A stretch of DNA of 64,000 nt, taken from positions 4,076,556 through 4,140,555 of the forward strand of contig NZ_CBDDIE010000003.1 of NCBI RefSeq assembly GCF_965228805.1, in the 5' to 3' direction. Position numbers and translations under genes: made by a program. The notes under the pieces were generated by a model, which saw only the letters and a list, made by a program, of their open reading frames with translations, was not told the origin of the DNA and ran no database searches. The stretch comes from JASBTN01 sp965228805. GTDB taxonomy: Bacteria; Pseudomonadota; Alphaproteobacteria; Rhodobacterales; Rhodobacteraceae. Shown here one piece after another: positions 8,473-16,451 of this stretch. Each line of letters opens with the position of its first letter. Positions within the stretch are counted from its first letter, which is position 1.

Positions 8473-9518
8473 GCGAAGACCTCTCCATCCATCAGTTTGC
8501 GCGCGGTGCGCAGGATTGCGGCGCGTGTGACCTGGCCACCTTCGAGTGTGGCGAGCACGGTCATCTCGCCGGTCGGGTGTTCGATGGACAGGGCACGGGT
8601 GTCCCCCTCGCCCACCTTCGCAAGCCCCTCGGCCACGCTGCCCGGTATCAGGCAGGCGGTGGCGACCGAGACCGCGCCGAGCACGCCGATGGCCTTGTGG
8701 CAGCGGTGCGGGATGAAGGTCCGCGTGGCAATCGCCCCCGCCTTGGGCGCTGAAATCATTGTCATTTTCGGCACGGACTTGTCGCGCACGTCTCCCAGGT
8801 TCATCAGGGGACCGCAGGCCAGGCGGATGTCCTCCAGCCGGGCGCGCAGGGCCTTATCTGCTTCCAAATCCGCCGGATCCTCGTCGCCGGAAATCCCCAT
8901 GTCGGCGGCGCGCAGCAGCACGCAGGGCATGCCGTTGTCGATCATCGTGACCTCCACCCCGGCGACCAGATCGCGGGCAGTCCCGGTTGGCAGAAGCGCG
9001 CCGCAGGACGACCCGGCGGTGTCGCGAAAGGCAATCGGTACGGGCGCGGCAGTCCCTGGCACGCCGTCAATCACCGCATCGCCATCATAGCGCACCTTGC
9101 CGCCCGGCGTCTGCACCGTGACCTCGGCCACCTGACCGGTGTTCTCCATGAAGATCACCGCCGGAGTTTCGCCGTCCCTGGCCGACACCAACCCGCGTTC
9201 GATGGCAAAAGGTGCGACACCGGCCAGGATATTACCGCAGTTCTGCGCGTCGGTGACCACCGGCCGATCAACGAAGACCTGCAGGAACAGGTAATCCACA
9301 TCCACGCCGTCACGTTCAGATGTCTTAACGACCGCCACTTTCGACGTTAACGGATCCGCCCCGCCCATGCCGTCGATCTGGCGTGGATCCGGGCTGCCCA
9401 TGGCGGACAACAGAAAGGCATCGCGGGCCTCCGGGTCGCCGGGCAGATCCGCGGCCAGGAAATACCCGCCCTTCGAGGTCCCGCCCCGCATCCACATGCA
9501 GCGCACCCCGTCAGACAT
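8469..9518 (-). CDS. ligU: 4-Oxalomesaconate tautomerase (LigU/GalD, PrpF family)
   Basis: The 349-residue protein is of the PrpF fold (two diaminopimelate-epimerase-like halves). The first half has MRGGTSKGGYF (10-20), lysines in LTSKVAVVK (60 and 65) and Cys94 in AQNCGNILAG, the motifs of this family. It shifts the double bond of 4-oxalomesaconate between LigI and GalB in the protocatechuate 4,5-cleavage route. It overlaps ligI by 4 bp. A 145-bp gap with three hairpins separates it from the upstream ligK. Confidence 0.88.
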   Translation of the reverse strand: MSDGVRCMWMRGGTSKGGYFLAADLPGDPEARDAFLLSAMGSPDPRQIDGMGGADPLTSKVAVVKTSERDGVDVDYLFLQVFVDRPVVTDAQNCGNILAGVAPFAIERGLVSARDGETPAVIFMENTGQVAEVTVQTPGGKVRYDGDAVIDGVPGTAAPVPIAFRDTAGSSCGALLPTGTARDLVAGVEVTMIDNGMPCVLLRAADMGISGDEDPADLEADKALRARLEDIRLACGPLMNLGDVRDKSVPKMTMISAPKAGAIATRTFIPHRCHKAIGVLGAVSVATACLIPGSVAEGLAKVGEGDTRALSIEHPTGEMTVLATLEGGQVTRAAILRTARKLMDGEVFA

Positions 9519-9560
9519 TGACCTTCCCTTTCATCTTTCCACAAGTATCCCGGGGGAGCG

Positions 9561-9644
9561 CGAGGGGGCAGCGCCCCCTCGCCCCGGTCGGATTGCCAAG
9601 CAATTCGACCCACTCATCAAGCTCGGATTGCGCAAGCAATTCGA
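9561..9644. repeat. Three consecutive hairpins between ligK and ligU
   Basis: Three inverted repeats follow one another. First comes a perfect 9-bp stem with a 3-base loop (9561-9569 with 9573-9581). Then two near-identical hairpins at 9588-9608 and 9623-9644 both read TCGGATTGC...GCAATTCGA. They sit inside an otherwise tightly packed operon. They may tune mRNA stability or be copies of a dispersed extragenic repeat. Confidence 0.6.
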
Positions 9645-9663
9645 AACCACATATCCCCACCCC

Positions 9664-10356
9664 TCAGACATATTTCAGCCCCTTCTCGGCCAGGCGCCCG
9701 CGCATGTCATAGATGTCCAGCCCCAGCTCACCAGCCTCGAACCGGGCGCGTTTGGCGGCCTCATTGGCTTCACGGGCACGGGCTTTCTCCAGCACCTGGG
9801 CCGCCTCCTCGCGGCGCACGACACAGGCCCCGTCGTCGTCGGCGACGATCACATCACCGGGGTTCACCAGGGCGCCCGCGCAGACCACCGGCACGTTCAC
9901 GGAGCCCAGCGTCTCCTTGATCGTGCCCTGGGCAAACACCGCCTTGGACCAGACCGGGAACGCCATCTCGGTCAGGTCGGCCACATCGCGCACGCCTGCG
10001 TCGATCACCAGCCCGCGGCAACCACGCGCCTGGGCGGATGTCGCCAGCAGGTCGCCGAAGTAACCGGCGTTCGAGGGCGAGGTGGTGCCCAGCACAAGGA
10101 TGTCCCCTGGCTGCAGCTGTTCGATTGCCACGTGGATCATCCAGTTGTCGCAGGGCGGGGCCAGGATGGTCACGGCGGACCCGGCCACCCGGGCACCGGC
10201 GTAGATCGGGCGCATGTAATCGGACAGAAGCCCCTTGCGCCCTTGCGCTTCATGCACGGTGGCAACGCCCAGCTCGGCCAAACCATCCACGACGGCGGCA
10301 TCGGCCCGTTCGATGTTCTGGACGACGAGGCCCGTGGTTCCCGGTTGCACGCTCAT
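9664..10356 (-). CDS. ligK: 4-Carboxy-4-hydroxy-2-oxoadipate aldolase (LigK/GalC)
   Basis: This is the last enzyme of the route, cleaving 4-carboxy-4-hydroxy-2-oxoadipate to pyruvate and oxaloacetate. The 230-residue protein has the RraA/class II pyruvate aldolase fold, with the substrate Arg and metal Asp in LVIDAGVRDVADL (about 116-128) and PGDVIVADDDGACVV further on. Its ATG overlaps the galB stop by 4 bp. Confidence 0.9.
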   Translation of the reverse strand: MSVQPGTTGLVVQNIERADAAVVDGLAELGVATVHEAQGRKGLLSDYMRPIYAGARVAGSAVTILAPPCDNWMIHVAIEQLQPGDILVLGTTSPSNAGYFGDLLATSAQARGCRGLVIDAGVRDVADLTEMAFPVWSKAVFAQGTIKETLGSVNVPVVCAGALVNPGDVIVADDDGACVVRREEAAQVLEKARAREANEAAKRARFEAGELGLDIYDMRGRLAEKGLKYV

Positions 10357-11090
10357 GCCAGCTCATCCACGGTTTGCGGGAAGATGCTTTCGAAGCCTTC
10401 CGCGTATTCCGCCTTGCGCCCACCCGCCATGCCGCCGGAGTTGCGGCGGAAGTGGTTGGCGCGGTTGCGAGCCACGTTGGTGTAGAACTCCCACAGGTGT
10501 TCCTGCCCCTGCATGCAGTGGATCGCAGCCTTCTTCTTCTCCCACACCGGGGTGATGTCGAGAAAGGTGTCGGGTTTCCAGCCCATCTGCTCGGTCTGGT
10601 GCGGCTCGAACAGGTAGAGCTGCGGCGCGCCCAGCACCTTCTGCCCGGGATTGTGCCCCCAGGCCTGGGCGATCATGCGACATTCCAGCGCGAACTGCGT
10701 CGTGTTCATGTGGTCGGTGTTGTAGGGATCCCATTTCGAATGGCTCATCATCCACTTCGGCTGCACCTCGCGAATGATATCGACCATCTGGTCCTGGGCC
10801 TCACGATCGAGGCGCAGCGGGTAGTCGCCGAGGTCGAGGAAGCGGATGTCGCGCACCCCCAGCGCGTCGGCGGCGGCCTGGGCTTCCTCGCGACGGGCGT
10901 CTTTCACGCGCTCCAGCGTCATGCCCTCCTGCTTCCACAGCTTGGCACTTTCGCCGCGCTCGCCGAAGCTCAGGCAGGCGACTGTCACCTCGTAGCCCAG
11001 CTCCTGGTGCAGGGCGATGGCGCCGCCCGCGCGCCAGACGAAATCGGCGGCATGGGCAGAGATCACGAGGGCGGTTTTTCTGTCGGTCAT
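10353..11090 (-). CDS. galB: 4-Oxalomesaconate hydratase (GalB, PIG-L family)
   Basis: The 245-residue protein belongs to the LmbE/PIG-L zinc hydrolase family, but carries AHAAD (near residues 11-15) where deacetylases have AHPDD. A later zinc ligand lies in NTDHMNT (near 105). This combination with ligK/ligU next door fits GalB, which hydrates 4-oxalomesaconate, replacing the unrelated LigJ of Sphingobium. The start at 11090 is taken for its direct entry into the catalytic strand; the reading frame remains open upstream to 11246. It is the first gene of the minus-strand operon. Confidence 0.88.
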   Translation of the reverse strand: MTDRKTALVISAHAADFVWRAGGAIALHQELGYEVTVACLSFGERGESAKLWKQEGMTLERVKDARREEAQAAADALGVRDIRFLDLGDYPLRLDREAQDQMVDIIREVQPKWMMSHSKWDPYNTDHMNTTQFALECRMIAQAWGHNPGQKVLGAPQLYLFEPHQTEQMGWKPDTFLDITPVWEKKKAAIHCMQGQEHLWEFYTNVARNRANHFRRNSGGMAGGRKAEYAEGFESIFPQTVDELA

Positions 11091-11165
11091 GGGTGGGCCT
11101 CTTCTACGCTTTGATCCGAGATTAGGCCCGGGGCGGGCCAAGCACCATTTCAATCCCCGCCGGGT

Positions 11166-11180
11166 GGTATAAGATATGCC
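11166..11180. promoter_or_regulatory. Candidate LysR operator between galB and the LysR gene
   Basis: The 137-bp divergent gap holds an imperfect palindrome GGTAT-N5-ATGCC inside a short AT-rich patch. This is a plausible T-N11-A-type site for the adjacent LysR protein. It is inferred from position and symmetry. Confidence 0.4.
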
Positions 11181-11227
11181 TATAAGGGGTTGCACACCCT
11201 CCCCGCGACGGACCACAAGGCGCTGAC

Positions 11228-12484
11228 ATGACTGTGGAATTTCCAAACATTCGCCACCTGAAAGCCTTCAGGGAAACCGCGCGCCTACGCGGGATCAGCG
11301 CAGGCGCCGAGGCGGTGCACCTGTCGCAACCCGCCGTGACCCAGGCGATTGCCGGGCTTGAGCGCAGCCTGGGCGCGCAGCTTTTCGACCGGCGGCCCGA
11401 GGGCATGTTCCTGACCGAACCCGGCACGCTCTATGCCGCACGGATCGAGGCACTGTTTGCCCTGTTGGAGGAGGGCGCGGAACAGGCGGTGCGCCTGGCC
11501 GGGCGGCGTGGGGCGCTGGAAGGGGCGCGGCCCGATCCCGGGTTTCACGCCCGCGTCACGGCGGCGCAGCTGCGCGCGCTGGTGGCGGTGGGGGATGCGG
11601 GCAGTTTCAGCCTGGCGGCGCGGGCGGCGGGGATTTCGCAGCCATCGATCCACCGGGCCGCGCGGGACCTGGAGAAGCTTGCGGGCATTGCGCTGTTTGC
11701 GCAACGTCGTGGCGGGATCGAGTTGACGGAACCCGGCGAGCTGCTGGCGCGGGCGGTGAAACTGGCGGCGGCCGAGTTGAGGCAGGGCGAGGCGGAACTG
11801 GCCGCGCTCAAGGGGCGTGACAGCACACGGATTGCGGTTGGCTCGATGCCGCTCTCGCGGGCGGAAATCCTGCCGGAGGCGATGCACCGGCTGCTGGCGG
11901 AACGCCGGGGCGTGCAGCTGCGCAATGTGGATGGGCCCTATGGTGAGCTGCTGAAAGGCTTGCGCCATGGTGATCTGGACCTGCTGATCGGCGCGTTGCG
12001 CGATCCGGTGCCGACAGACGATGTGGTGCAGGAAGTGCTGTTCGATGACCCATTGGCGCTGGTGGTCGGGCCGGGTCATCCGCTGGCCGCACGGACCGGC
12101 CTGCGGCTGGAGGACACGCTGGACTATCCGTGGATTGCCCCGCCGATCACCACGCCGGCGGGCAGCTACCTGCACCAGGTGCTGCGCATTGACGAGCTGC
12201 CGCAAACGCCGGTGCGGGTGGTGTCGTCCTCCATGGTGATGGTGCGGGGGCTGCTGGCGCGGGGCGATTACGTCACCATTATTTCGCTCAACCAGATCGG
12301 GGCGGAGCGGGCGCAGGGGCTGATGGTGCCCCTGGACGTGCCGCTGGAGGGCAGCGCGCGGCCGATTGGGCTGACCACGCGGCGGGGCTGGAGCCCGACC
12401 CCGACACAGGCGCGATTTCTGGACTTGATCCGCGAGGCGGCGCGGACTGCTATAGGGAAAACGAATGGCTTGGAAGGGCAATGA
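11228..12484 (+). CDS. LysR-type regulator with two tandem HTH domains
   Basis: The 418-residue protein is about 110 residues longer than a normal LysR regulator. It has two winged helix-turn-helix domains in a row. The first (about 8-70) reads LKAFRETARLRGISAGAEAV...LSQPAVTQAI. The second (about 111-172) reads LRALVAVGDAGSFSLAARAA...ISQPSIHRAA. A regular periplasmic-binding-like effector domain (about 200-400) follows. It is divergent from galB and 37 bp upstream of the dehydrogenase-ligC pair, so it most likely controls both lig operons. The inducer is unknown, but a pathway acid is likely. Confidence 0.85.
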   Translation: MTVEFPNIRHLKAFRETARLRGISAGAEAVHLSQPAVTQAIAGLERSLGAQLFDRRPEGMFLTEPGTLYAARIEALFALLEEGAEQAVRLAGRRGALEGARPDPGFHARVTAAQLRALVAVGDAGSFSLAARAAGISQPSIHRAARDLEKLAGIALFAQRRGGIELTEPGELLARAVKLAAAELRQGEAELAALKGRDSTRIAVGSMPLSRAEILPEAMHRLLAERRGVQLRNVDGPYGELLKGLRHGDLDLLIGALRDPVPTDDVVQEVLFDDPLALVVGPGHPLAARTGLRLEDTLDYPWIAPPITTPAGSYLHQVLRIDELPQTPVRVVSSSMVMVRGLLARGDYVTIISLNQIGAERAQGLMVPLDVPLEGSARPIGLTTRRGWSPTPTQARFLDLIREAARTAIGKTNGLEGQ

Positions 12485-12521
12485 ATTTCCCGCTCCACGC
12501 CCGCCCGCGTAGGAAGGGGAT

Positions 12522-13412
12522 ATGACCCAGCCCCCGGCACATATCGCATTGATCGGCTTCGGCGAAGCGGGCCAGGCCTTTGCGCGGGGCTGGCGGCGCG
12601 AGGCGCCGGGGCTTGAAATCCGCGCCTTTGACATCAAGACGGATGGGCCGGATGCGGCGGGCAAACGGGCGGATTATGCGGGCGCGCAGATCACCGGCTG
12701 TGACGGGCCGGAGGGGCTGGCGGGGCACCCCCTCGTGTCGCTGGTGACGGCGGATCAGGCGGGGGCGGCGGCCCGTGCGCAAGCGGCCCATATCACGCCG
12801 GGCACGCTCTACCTGGATGGCAATTCTTGCGCGCCGGAGACGAAACGGGCCGCGTCCGAGGTGATCGAAGCCGCGGGCGGGCGCTATGTGGACATGGCGA
12901 TCATGGCACCGGTGCATCCGCGCCTGCACAGGGTTCCGGTGTTGCTGGCGGGGCCGCATGCCGAAGACGCCCGGGCCTTCTGCCAGTCGCTGGGCATGTC
13001 GCCCGGCGTGGCAGGCGATGAGGTCGGGCAGGCCTGCGCGGTGAAGATGCTGCGCTCGGTCATGGTGAAGGGGATCGAGGCGCTCTGCCTGGAAAGCCTG
13101 CTGGCCGCACAGAAGGCGGGGGTGGCGGATCAGGTGATCGCCTCGCTCGATGCTTCGCACCCCGGCTGGGACTGGGCAGCGAAGGCGGCGTACAACTTCG
13201 AACGCATGACGACCCACGGGACGCGCCGCGCGGCTGAAATGCGCGAGGTGGCCACGACCGTGGGTGCCTTGGGGCTGGACAACGGAATGAGCCGGGCCAC
13301 TGCGGCCTGGGCGGAGACGGTGGGGCAGCTGGGTCAGCTCTCCACGGATGAGGATTTCTGCGCCAGGGCCGATGCGCTGCTGGCTGCACTTGAGGAAAGG
13401 AAGATCCAATGA
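12522..13412 (+). CDS. 6PGDH-like NAD(P)-dependent dehydrogenase (DUF1932)
   Basis: The 296-residue protein has an N-terminal Rossmann domain (IALIGFGEAGQAFARG, residues 9-24) and a helical C-terminal domain of the DUF1932 type seen in beta-hydroxyacid dehydrogenase relatives. GNSCAPETKRAA and VDMAIMAPVHP fall in the central region. A good ribosome site (AGGAAGGGGA) precedes the ATG. Its stop overlaps the ligC start by 4 bp, so it is coupled to the pathway, yet no known step of protocatechuate 4,5-cleavage needs it. It may reduce or oxidise a side intermediate. Confidence 0.8.
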   Translation: MTQPPAHIALIGFGEAGQAFARGWRREAPGLEIRAFDIKTDGPDAAGKRADYAGAQITGCDGPEGLAGHPLVSLVTADQAGAAARAQAAHITPGTLYLDGNSCAPETKRAASEVIEAAGGRYVDMAIMAPVHPRLHRVPVLLAGPHAEDARAFCQSLGMSPGVAGDEVGQACAVKMLRSVMVKGIEALCLESLLAAQKAGVADQVIASLDASHPGWDWAAKAAYNFERMTTHGTRRAAEMREVATTVGALGLDNGMSRATAAWAETVGQLGQLSTDEDFCARADALLAALEERKIQ

Positions 13413-14356
13413 GGATTTGTGTGGCGGGCGCCTATGGCGCCTTTGGGTTGAAACATCTGGACGCTTTGGCCGCAATTGACGGGGTCGAGGTGACCTCGGT
13501 CATGGGGCCGACCAAGGCCAAGATCGAAGCGCTGGCAACCGAGCGCAGCATCGGCCACGCGGGCACCACGCTGGAGGAATGCATCGCGCGTGACGACGTG
13601 GATGCGGTGATCCTGTCCACGCCCACGCAGATGCACGCGGATCAGGCGGTGGCCTGCCTGGAGGCGGGCAAGCACGTGCTGGTGGAAATCCCGATGGCCG
13701 ACAGCCTGGAGGACAGCGAGCGCGTGGTCGCGGCGCAGAAGGCCAGCGGGCGGGTCGCTATGGCGGGGCAAGTGCGCCGCTTCAACCCCTCGCACCAGTG
13801 GATCAAACAGAAGATCGACGCGGGCGAGCTGACAATTCAGCAGATGGACGTGCAGACCTATTTCTTCCGCCGCACCAACACCAACGCCAAGGGCGAGCCG
13901 CGCAGCTGGACCGATCACCTGCTGTGGCACCACGCCTGTCACACGGTGGACCTGTTCCAGTATCAGACCGGAGAGACCGCGTCGGAGGTCTTCGGGCTGC
14001 AAGGCCCTGCGCATCCGGACCTGGGCATCGCGATGGACATGACAGTCGGGATGAAAGTGCCCTCGGGCGCGCTGTGCACCTTGTCGCTTTCGTTCAACAA
14101 TGACGGGCCGCTGGGCACCTATTTCCGCTATATCTGCGACCAGGGCACCTATGTGGCGCGCTACGATGACCTCTATGACGGCTATGACAACCAGGTGGAC
14201 CTGTCGGGCGTGGCGGTGTCGTCGAACGGGATCGAGCTCATTGACCGGGAGTTCGTGGCGGCCATTCAGGAAGGGCGCAAGCCCAATGGCTGCGTCACGG
14301 ATGTGGTGAGCGCGATGGAGACGCTGGACCGGATCGAGAAGAGCTTCGCCAGCTGA
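13409..14356 (+). CDS. ligC: 4-Carboxy-2-hydroxymuconate-6-semialdehyde dehydrogenase (LigC)
   Basis: This Gfo/Idh/MocA-family enzyme oxidises the ring-cleavage product to 2-pyrone-4,6-dicarboxylate with NADP+. The 315-residue protein has the nucleotide motif GAYGAFG (7-13), the EIP tripeptide after the Rossmann fold (HVLVEIPMAD) and a histidine-rich signature NAKGEPRSWTDHLLWHHACH (residues about 155-175). Length and these motifs match LigC of Sphingobium. It is translated from an ATGA overlap with the upstream dehydrogenase. Confidence 0.9.
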   Translation: MRICVAGAYGAFGLKHLDALAAIDGVEVTSVMGPTKAKIEALATERSIGHAGTTLEECIARDDVDAVILSTPTQMHADQAVACLEAGKHVLVEIPMADSLEDSERVVAAQKASGRVAMAGQVRRFNPSHQWIKQKIDAGELTIQQMDVQTYFFRRTNTNAKGEPRSWTDHLLWHHACHTVDLFQYQTGETASEVFGLQGPAHPDLGIAMDMTVGMKVPSGALCTLSLSFNNDGPLGTYFRYICDQGTYVARYDDLYDGYDNQVDLSGVAVSSNGIELIDREFVAAIQEGRKPNGCVTDVVSAMETLDRIEKSFAS

Positions 14357-14369
14357 GTTTGCAGACAAA

Positions 14370-14423
14370 CCCGCCCGGCGCGGCATCGAGCCCCGCCGGG
14401 CGGGCCATTCGCGCGCGAATGGC
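14370..14423. repeat. Strong hairpin and perfect 20-bp palindrome after ligC
   Basis: An 11-bp perfect inverted repeat (14370-14380 with 14394-14404) is followed at once by a perfect 20-bp palindrome (14404-14423, half-site GCCATTCGCG). Neither is followed by a T-run. The first may end ligC transcription; the second has the look of a dispersed extragenic palindrome. Confidence 0.65.
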
Positions 14424-14490
14424 GGGGCGCGCTTGACAGGCGGCGATACGCACGGGACTGTGGTCGGAGTGATTTCAGACCCGGATTTTC

Positions 14491-14988
14491 ATGCGCCTTC
14501 AGACCAATACGCCCGAGAGACTTGTTGTTGTCGACCGTCCCTGGCTGTTCTTCCTGCTGTTTGCCTTCATCGGTGTGATCTGTGCCTCGGGCGCGGTGCG
14601 GGCGCTGGGAGGTGAGACGCCGGGCATGGCGGTGCCGATGCTGGTGGGGATGGGCTGTTGCCTGTTCATGATCCTCTATTTCGTGCGCCCCTTGCGGCTG
14701 GAGGTGGATGTCACCGCCGGGACAGTAGAGGTGCGCCAGCTCGCCCTGGGCCGATGGCGCCAGGTGGTGCTGCCGCTGGAGGCGGTGGCCAAGGCCGGGG
14801 TGCAGGGACAGGCCGAACATCGGCACGGGCCGCGACCCTTGTGGCTGGCTTTGTCCCTTGAGCGGGGCGATCAGACAGAATGGCAGGCGGTGACCGCGCC
14901 GTCTCGTCTGGGCGGGGAGGCCCGCGCGGCACAGTATTTCAACGCCTGGCTAAAGTCGCACCGTGCGCGCGAGAAGCTGCGCAAGTGA
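14491..14988 (+). CDS. Small membrane protein, unknown function
   Basis: The 165-residue protein has two membrane segments (about 18-38 and 48-67) followed by a soluble C-terminal half with beta-rich character (LEVDVTAGTVEVRQLALGRWRQVVLPLEAV). The fold suggests a PH-like domain anchored by a two-helix hairpin, but I do not recognise a specific family. It is monocistronic, facing the convergent glycerate kinase gene across 69 bp. Confidence 0.6.
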   Translation: MRLQTNTPERLVVVDRPWLFFLLFAFIGVICASGAVRALGGETPGMAVPMLVGMGCCLFMILYFVRPLRLEVDVTAGTVEVRQLALGRWRQVVLPLEAVAKAGVQGQAEHRHGPRPLWLALSLERGDQTEWQAVTAPSRLGGEARAAQYFNAWLKSHRAREKLRK

Positions 14989-15057
14989 TCCCTCGCGACA
15001 AGCACCCCAAGGGCCGTGCGCACAGGGCCCTGCCCCGACCCTTAGGGGATCGGTGCG

Positions 15058-16326
15058 TTAGCGGATCAGGATCGCTCTGAAATCATTGACATTCGTCCCT
15101 GTCGGACCGGGGGAAAACAGATCGCCCGTCGCCTGGAAAGCGGTAAAGGCGTCGTTGCGCGCGAGCATCCCGGCCGGGTCCACGCCTGCCACACGCATCC
15201 GCGCTGTGGTGGTGCCATCGACAAAGGCCCCGGCGTTGTCCTCGGAGCCGTCGATCCCGTCGGTGTCGGCGGCAAGGGCGGTCAGGGCCGTGCCTTCGAC
15301 CTCCAGCGCGAGGGACAGCAGGAACTCGGTATTGCGTCCGCCCTTGCCGCCCTCGCCGCGCAGGGTCACGGTGGTTTCGCCGCCGGACAGGATCACCAGG
15401 GGTTTGGCAAACGGGCGATCCTTGGAGGCCACCTCGCGTGCGATGGCCGCGTGCACCTTGGCCACCTCACGCGCCTCGCCTTCGATGGCGTCGGACAGGA
15501 TCACGGCGGGCAGGCCTTCAGCCTCGGCGGTTTTGGCGGCGGCTTCCAGAGACAGGGCGGCGGAGGCGATGACATGCACCTCGTTGCCCGCGAAACCCGG
15601 GTCTGCCGGGTCGGGGGCGGCGTGGCTGCGGATGTGGGTCAGGAGCGTCTCGGGCAGGTCGATCCGGTGGGCGTCGATGGCGGCCAGGGCCGCGGCCTGG
15701 TCGGTTGTATCGGGCACGGTGGGGCCGGAGGCCACCTGGGCCGGATCGTCGCCGGGCACGTCGGAAACCACCAGCGACACCACACGCGCAGGTGCGCAGG
15801 CGGCGGCCAGGCGCCCGCCCTTGATGCCCGAGAAATGCTTGCGCACCGCGTTCATCGCCGAGATCGGCGCGCCGGAGGCCAGGAGAGCGCGGTTCAGCGC
15901 CTGTTCGTCCTGGAGCGTGAACCCGTCCGGCGGGCTGGGCAGCAGGGCGGAGCCGCCACCGCAGATCAGCGCCACCACCAGGTCGTCGGAGGTGAGGTCG
16001 CGGACCGTGTCGAACAGCGTCTGGGTGGCCGCAAGACCGGCTGCGTCAGGCACCGGGTGGGCGGCCTCCAGGACGCGGATGTGCTGCGTGGGCGCGCCGT
16101 AGCCATAGCGGGTGACCACCAGGCCCTCGACGGGACCGTCCCAGAGCTCTTCGAAGGCGGCGGCCATCTGCGCCGCCCCCTTGCCCGCGCCGATCACCAC
16201 GGTGCGGCCCTTGGGGCGGGCGGGCAGATGGGCGGCCAGCGCCTGTTTCGGGTCGGCGGCGGCGATGGCGGCGTCGAAGAGGCGGGTCAGAAGGGCGCGG
16301 TCGGCGGAGGGGGAGCTCTGGGTCAT
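15058..16326 (-). CDS. Glycerate 2-kinase, MOFRL type
   Basis: The 422-residue protein fits the GckA/TtuD group that phosphorylates D-glycerate to 2-phosphoglycerate, linked to the serine cycle, glyoxylate and tartrate metabolism. The N-terminal DUF4147 part shows VVIGAGKGAAQMA (near 45), LICGGGSALLPSP (about 120) and DVPGDDP (about 190). The C-terminal MOFRL part shows ILSGGETTVTLRGEGGKGGRN (about 310-330) and DTDGIDG (about 360). The ATG at 16326 is chosen for an AGGA 8 bases upstream; an ATG at 16335 would add three residues. Confidence 0.88.
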   Translation of the reverse strand: MTQSSPSADRALLTRLFDAAIAAADPKQALAAHLPARPKGRTVVIGAGKGAAQMAAAFEELWDGPVEGLVVTRYGYGAPTQHIRVLEAAHPVPDAAGLAATQTLFDTVRDLTSDDLVVALICGGGSALLPSPPDGFTLQDEQALNRALLASGAPISAMNAVRKHFSGIKGGRLAAACAPARVVSLVVSDVPGDDPAQVASGPTVPDTTDQAAALAAIDAHRIDLPETLLTHIRSHAAPDPADPGFAGNEVHVIASAALSLEAAAKTAEAEGLPAVILSDAIEGEAREVAKVHAAIAREVASKDRPFAKPLVILSGGETTVTLRGEGGKGGRNTEFLLSLALEVEGTALTALAADTDGIDGSEDNAGAFVDGTTTARMRVAGVDPAGMLARNDAFTAFQATGDLFSPGPTGTNVNDFRAILIR

Positions 16327-16401
16327 GAGCGGCATCCTAGGGATAAGGGTAGCGCTATCAAGGGCAATTCCTCTTGGCCTCGGACAAGCCCGGGCAAAGC
16401 A

Positions 16402-16429
16402 AAAGGCGCGCCCCGGGGAACGCGCCTTT
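16402..16429 (-). terminator. Hairpin terminator after the peptidoglycan-binding gene
   Basis: A perfect 9-bp stem (AAAGGCGCG at 16402-16410 with its complement at 16421-16429) encloses a 10-base loop. On the minus strand it ends in a short T-run. It separates the gene ending at 16452 from the glycerate kinase gene. Confidence 0.6.
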
Positions 16430-16451
16430 CGGTGTCAGGGTGCAGCCCGGA

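Noticed and set aside
11285..12664. 459-codon minus-strand open frame
   Set aside because: Shadow of the tandem-HTH LysR gene; Arg/Gln/His/Pro-rich and without motif.
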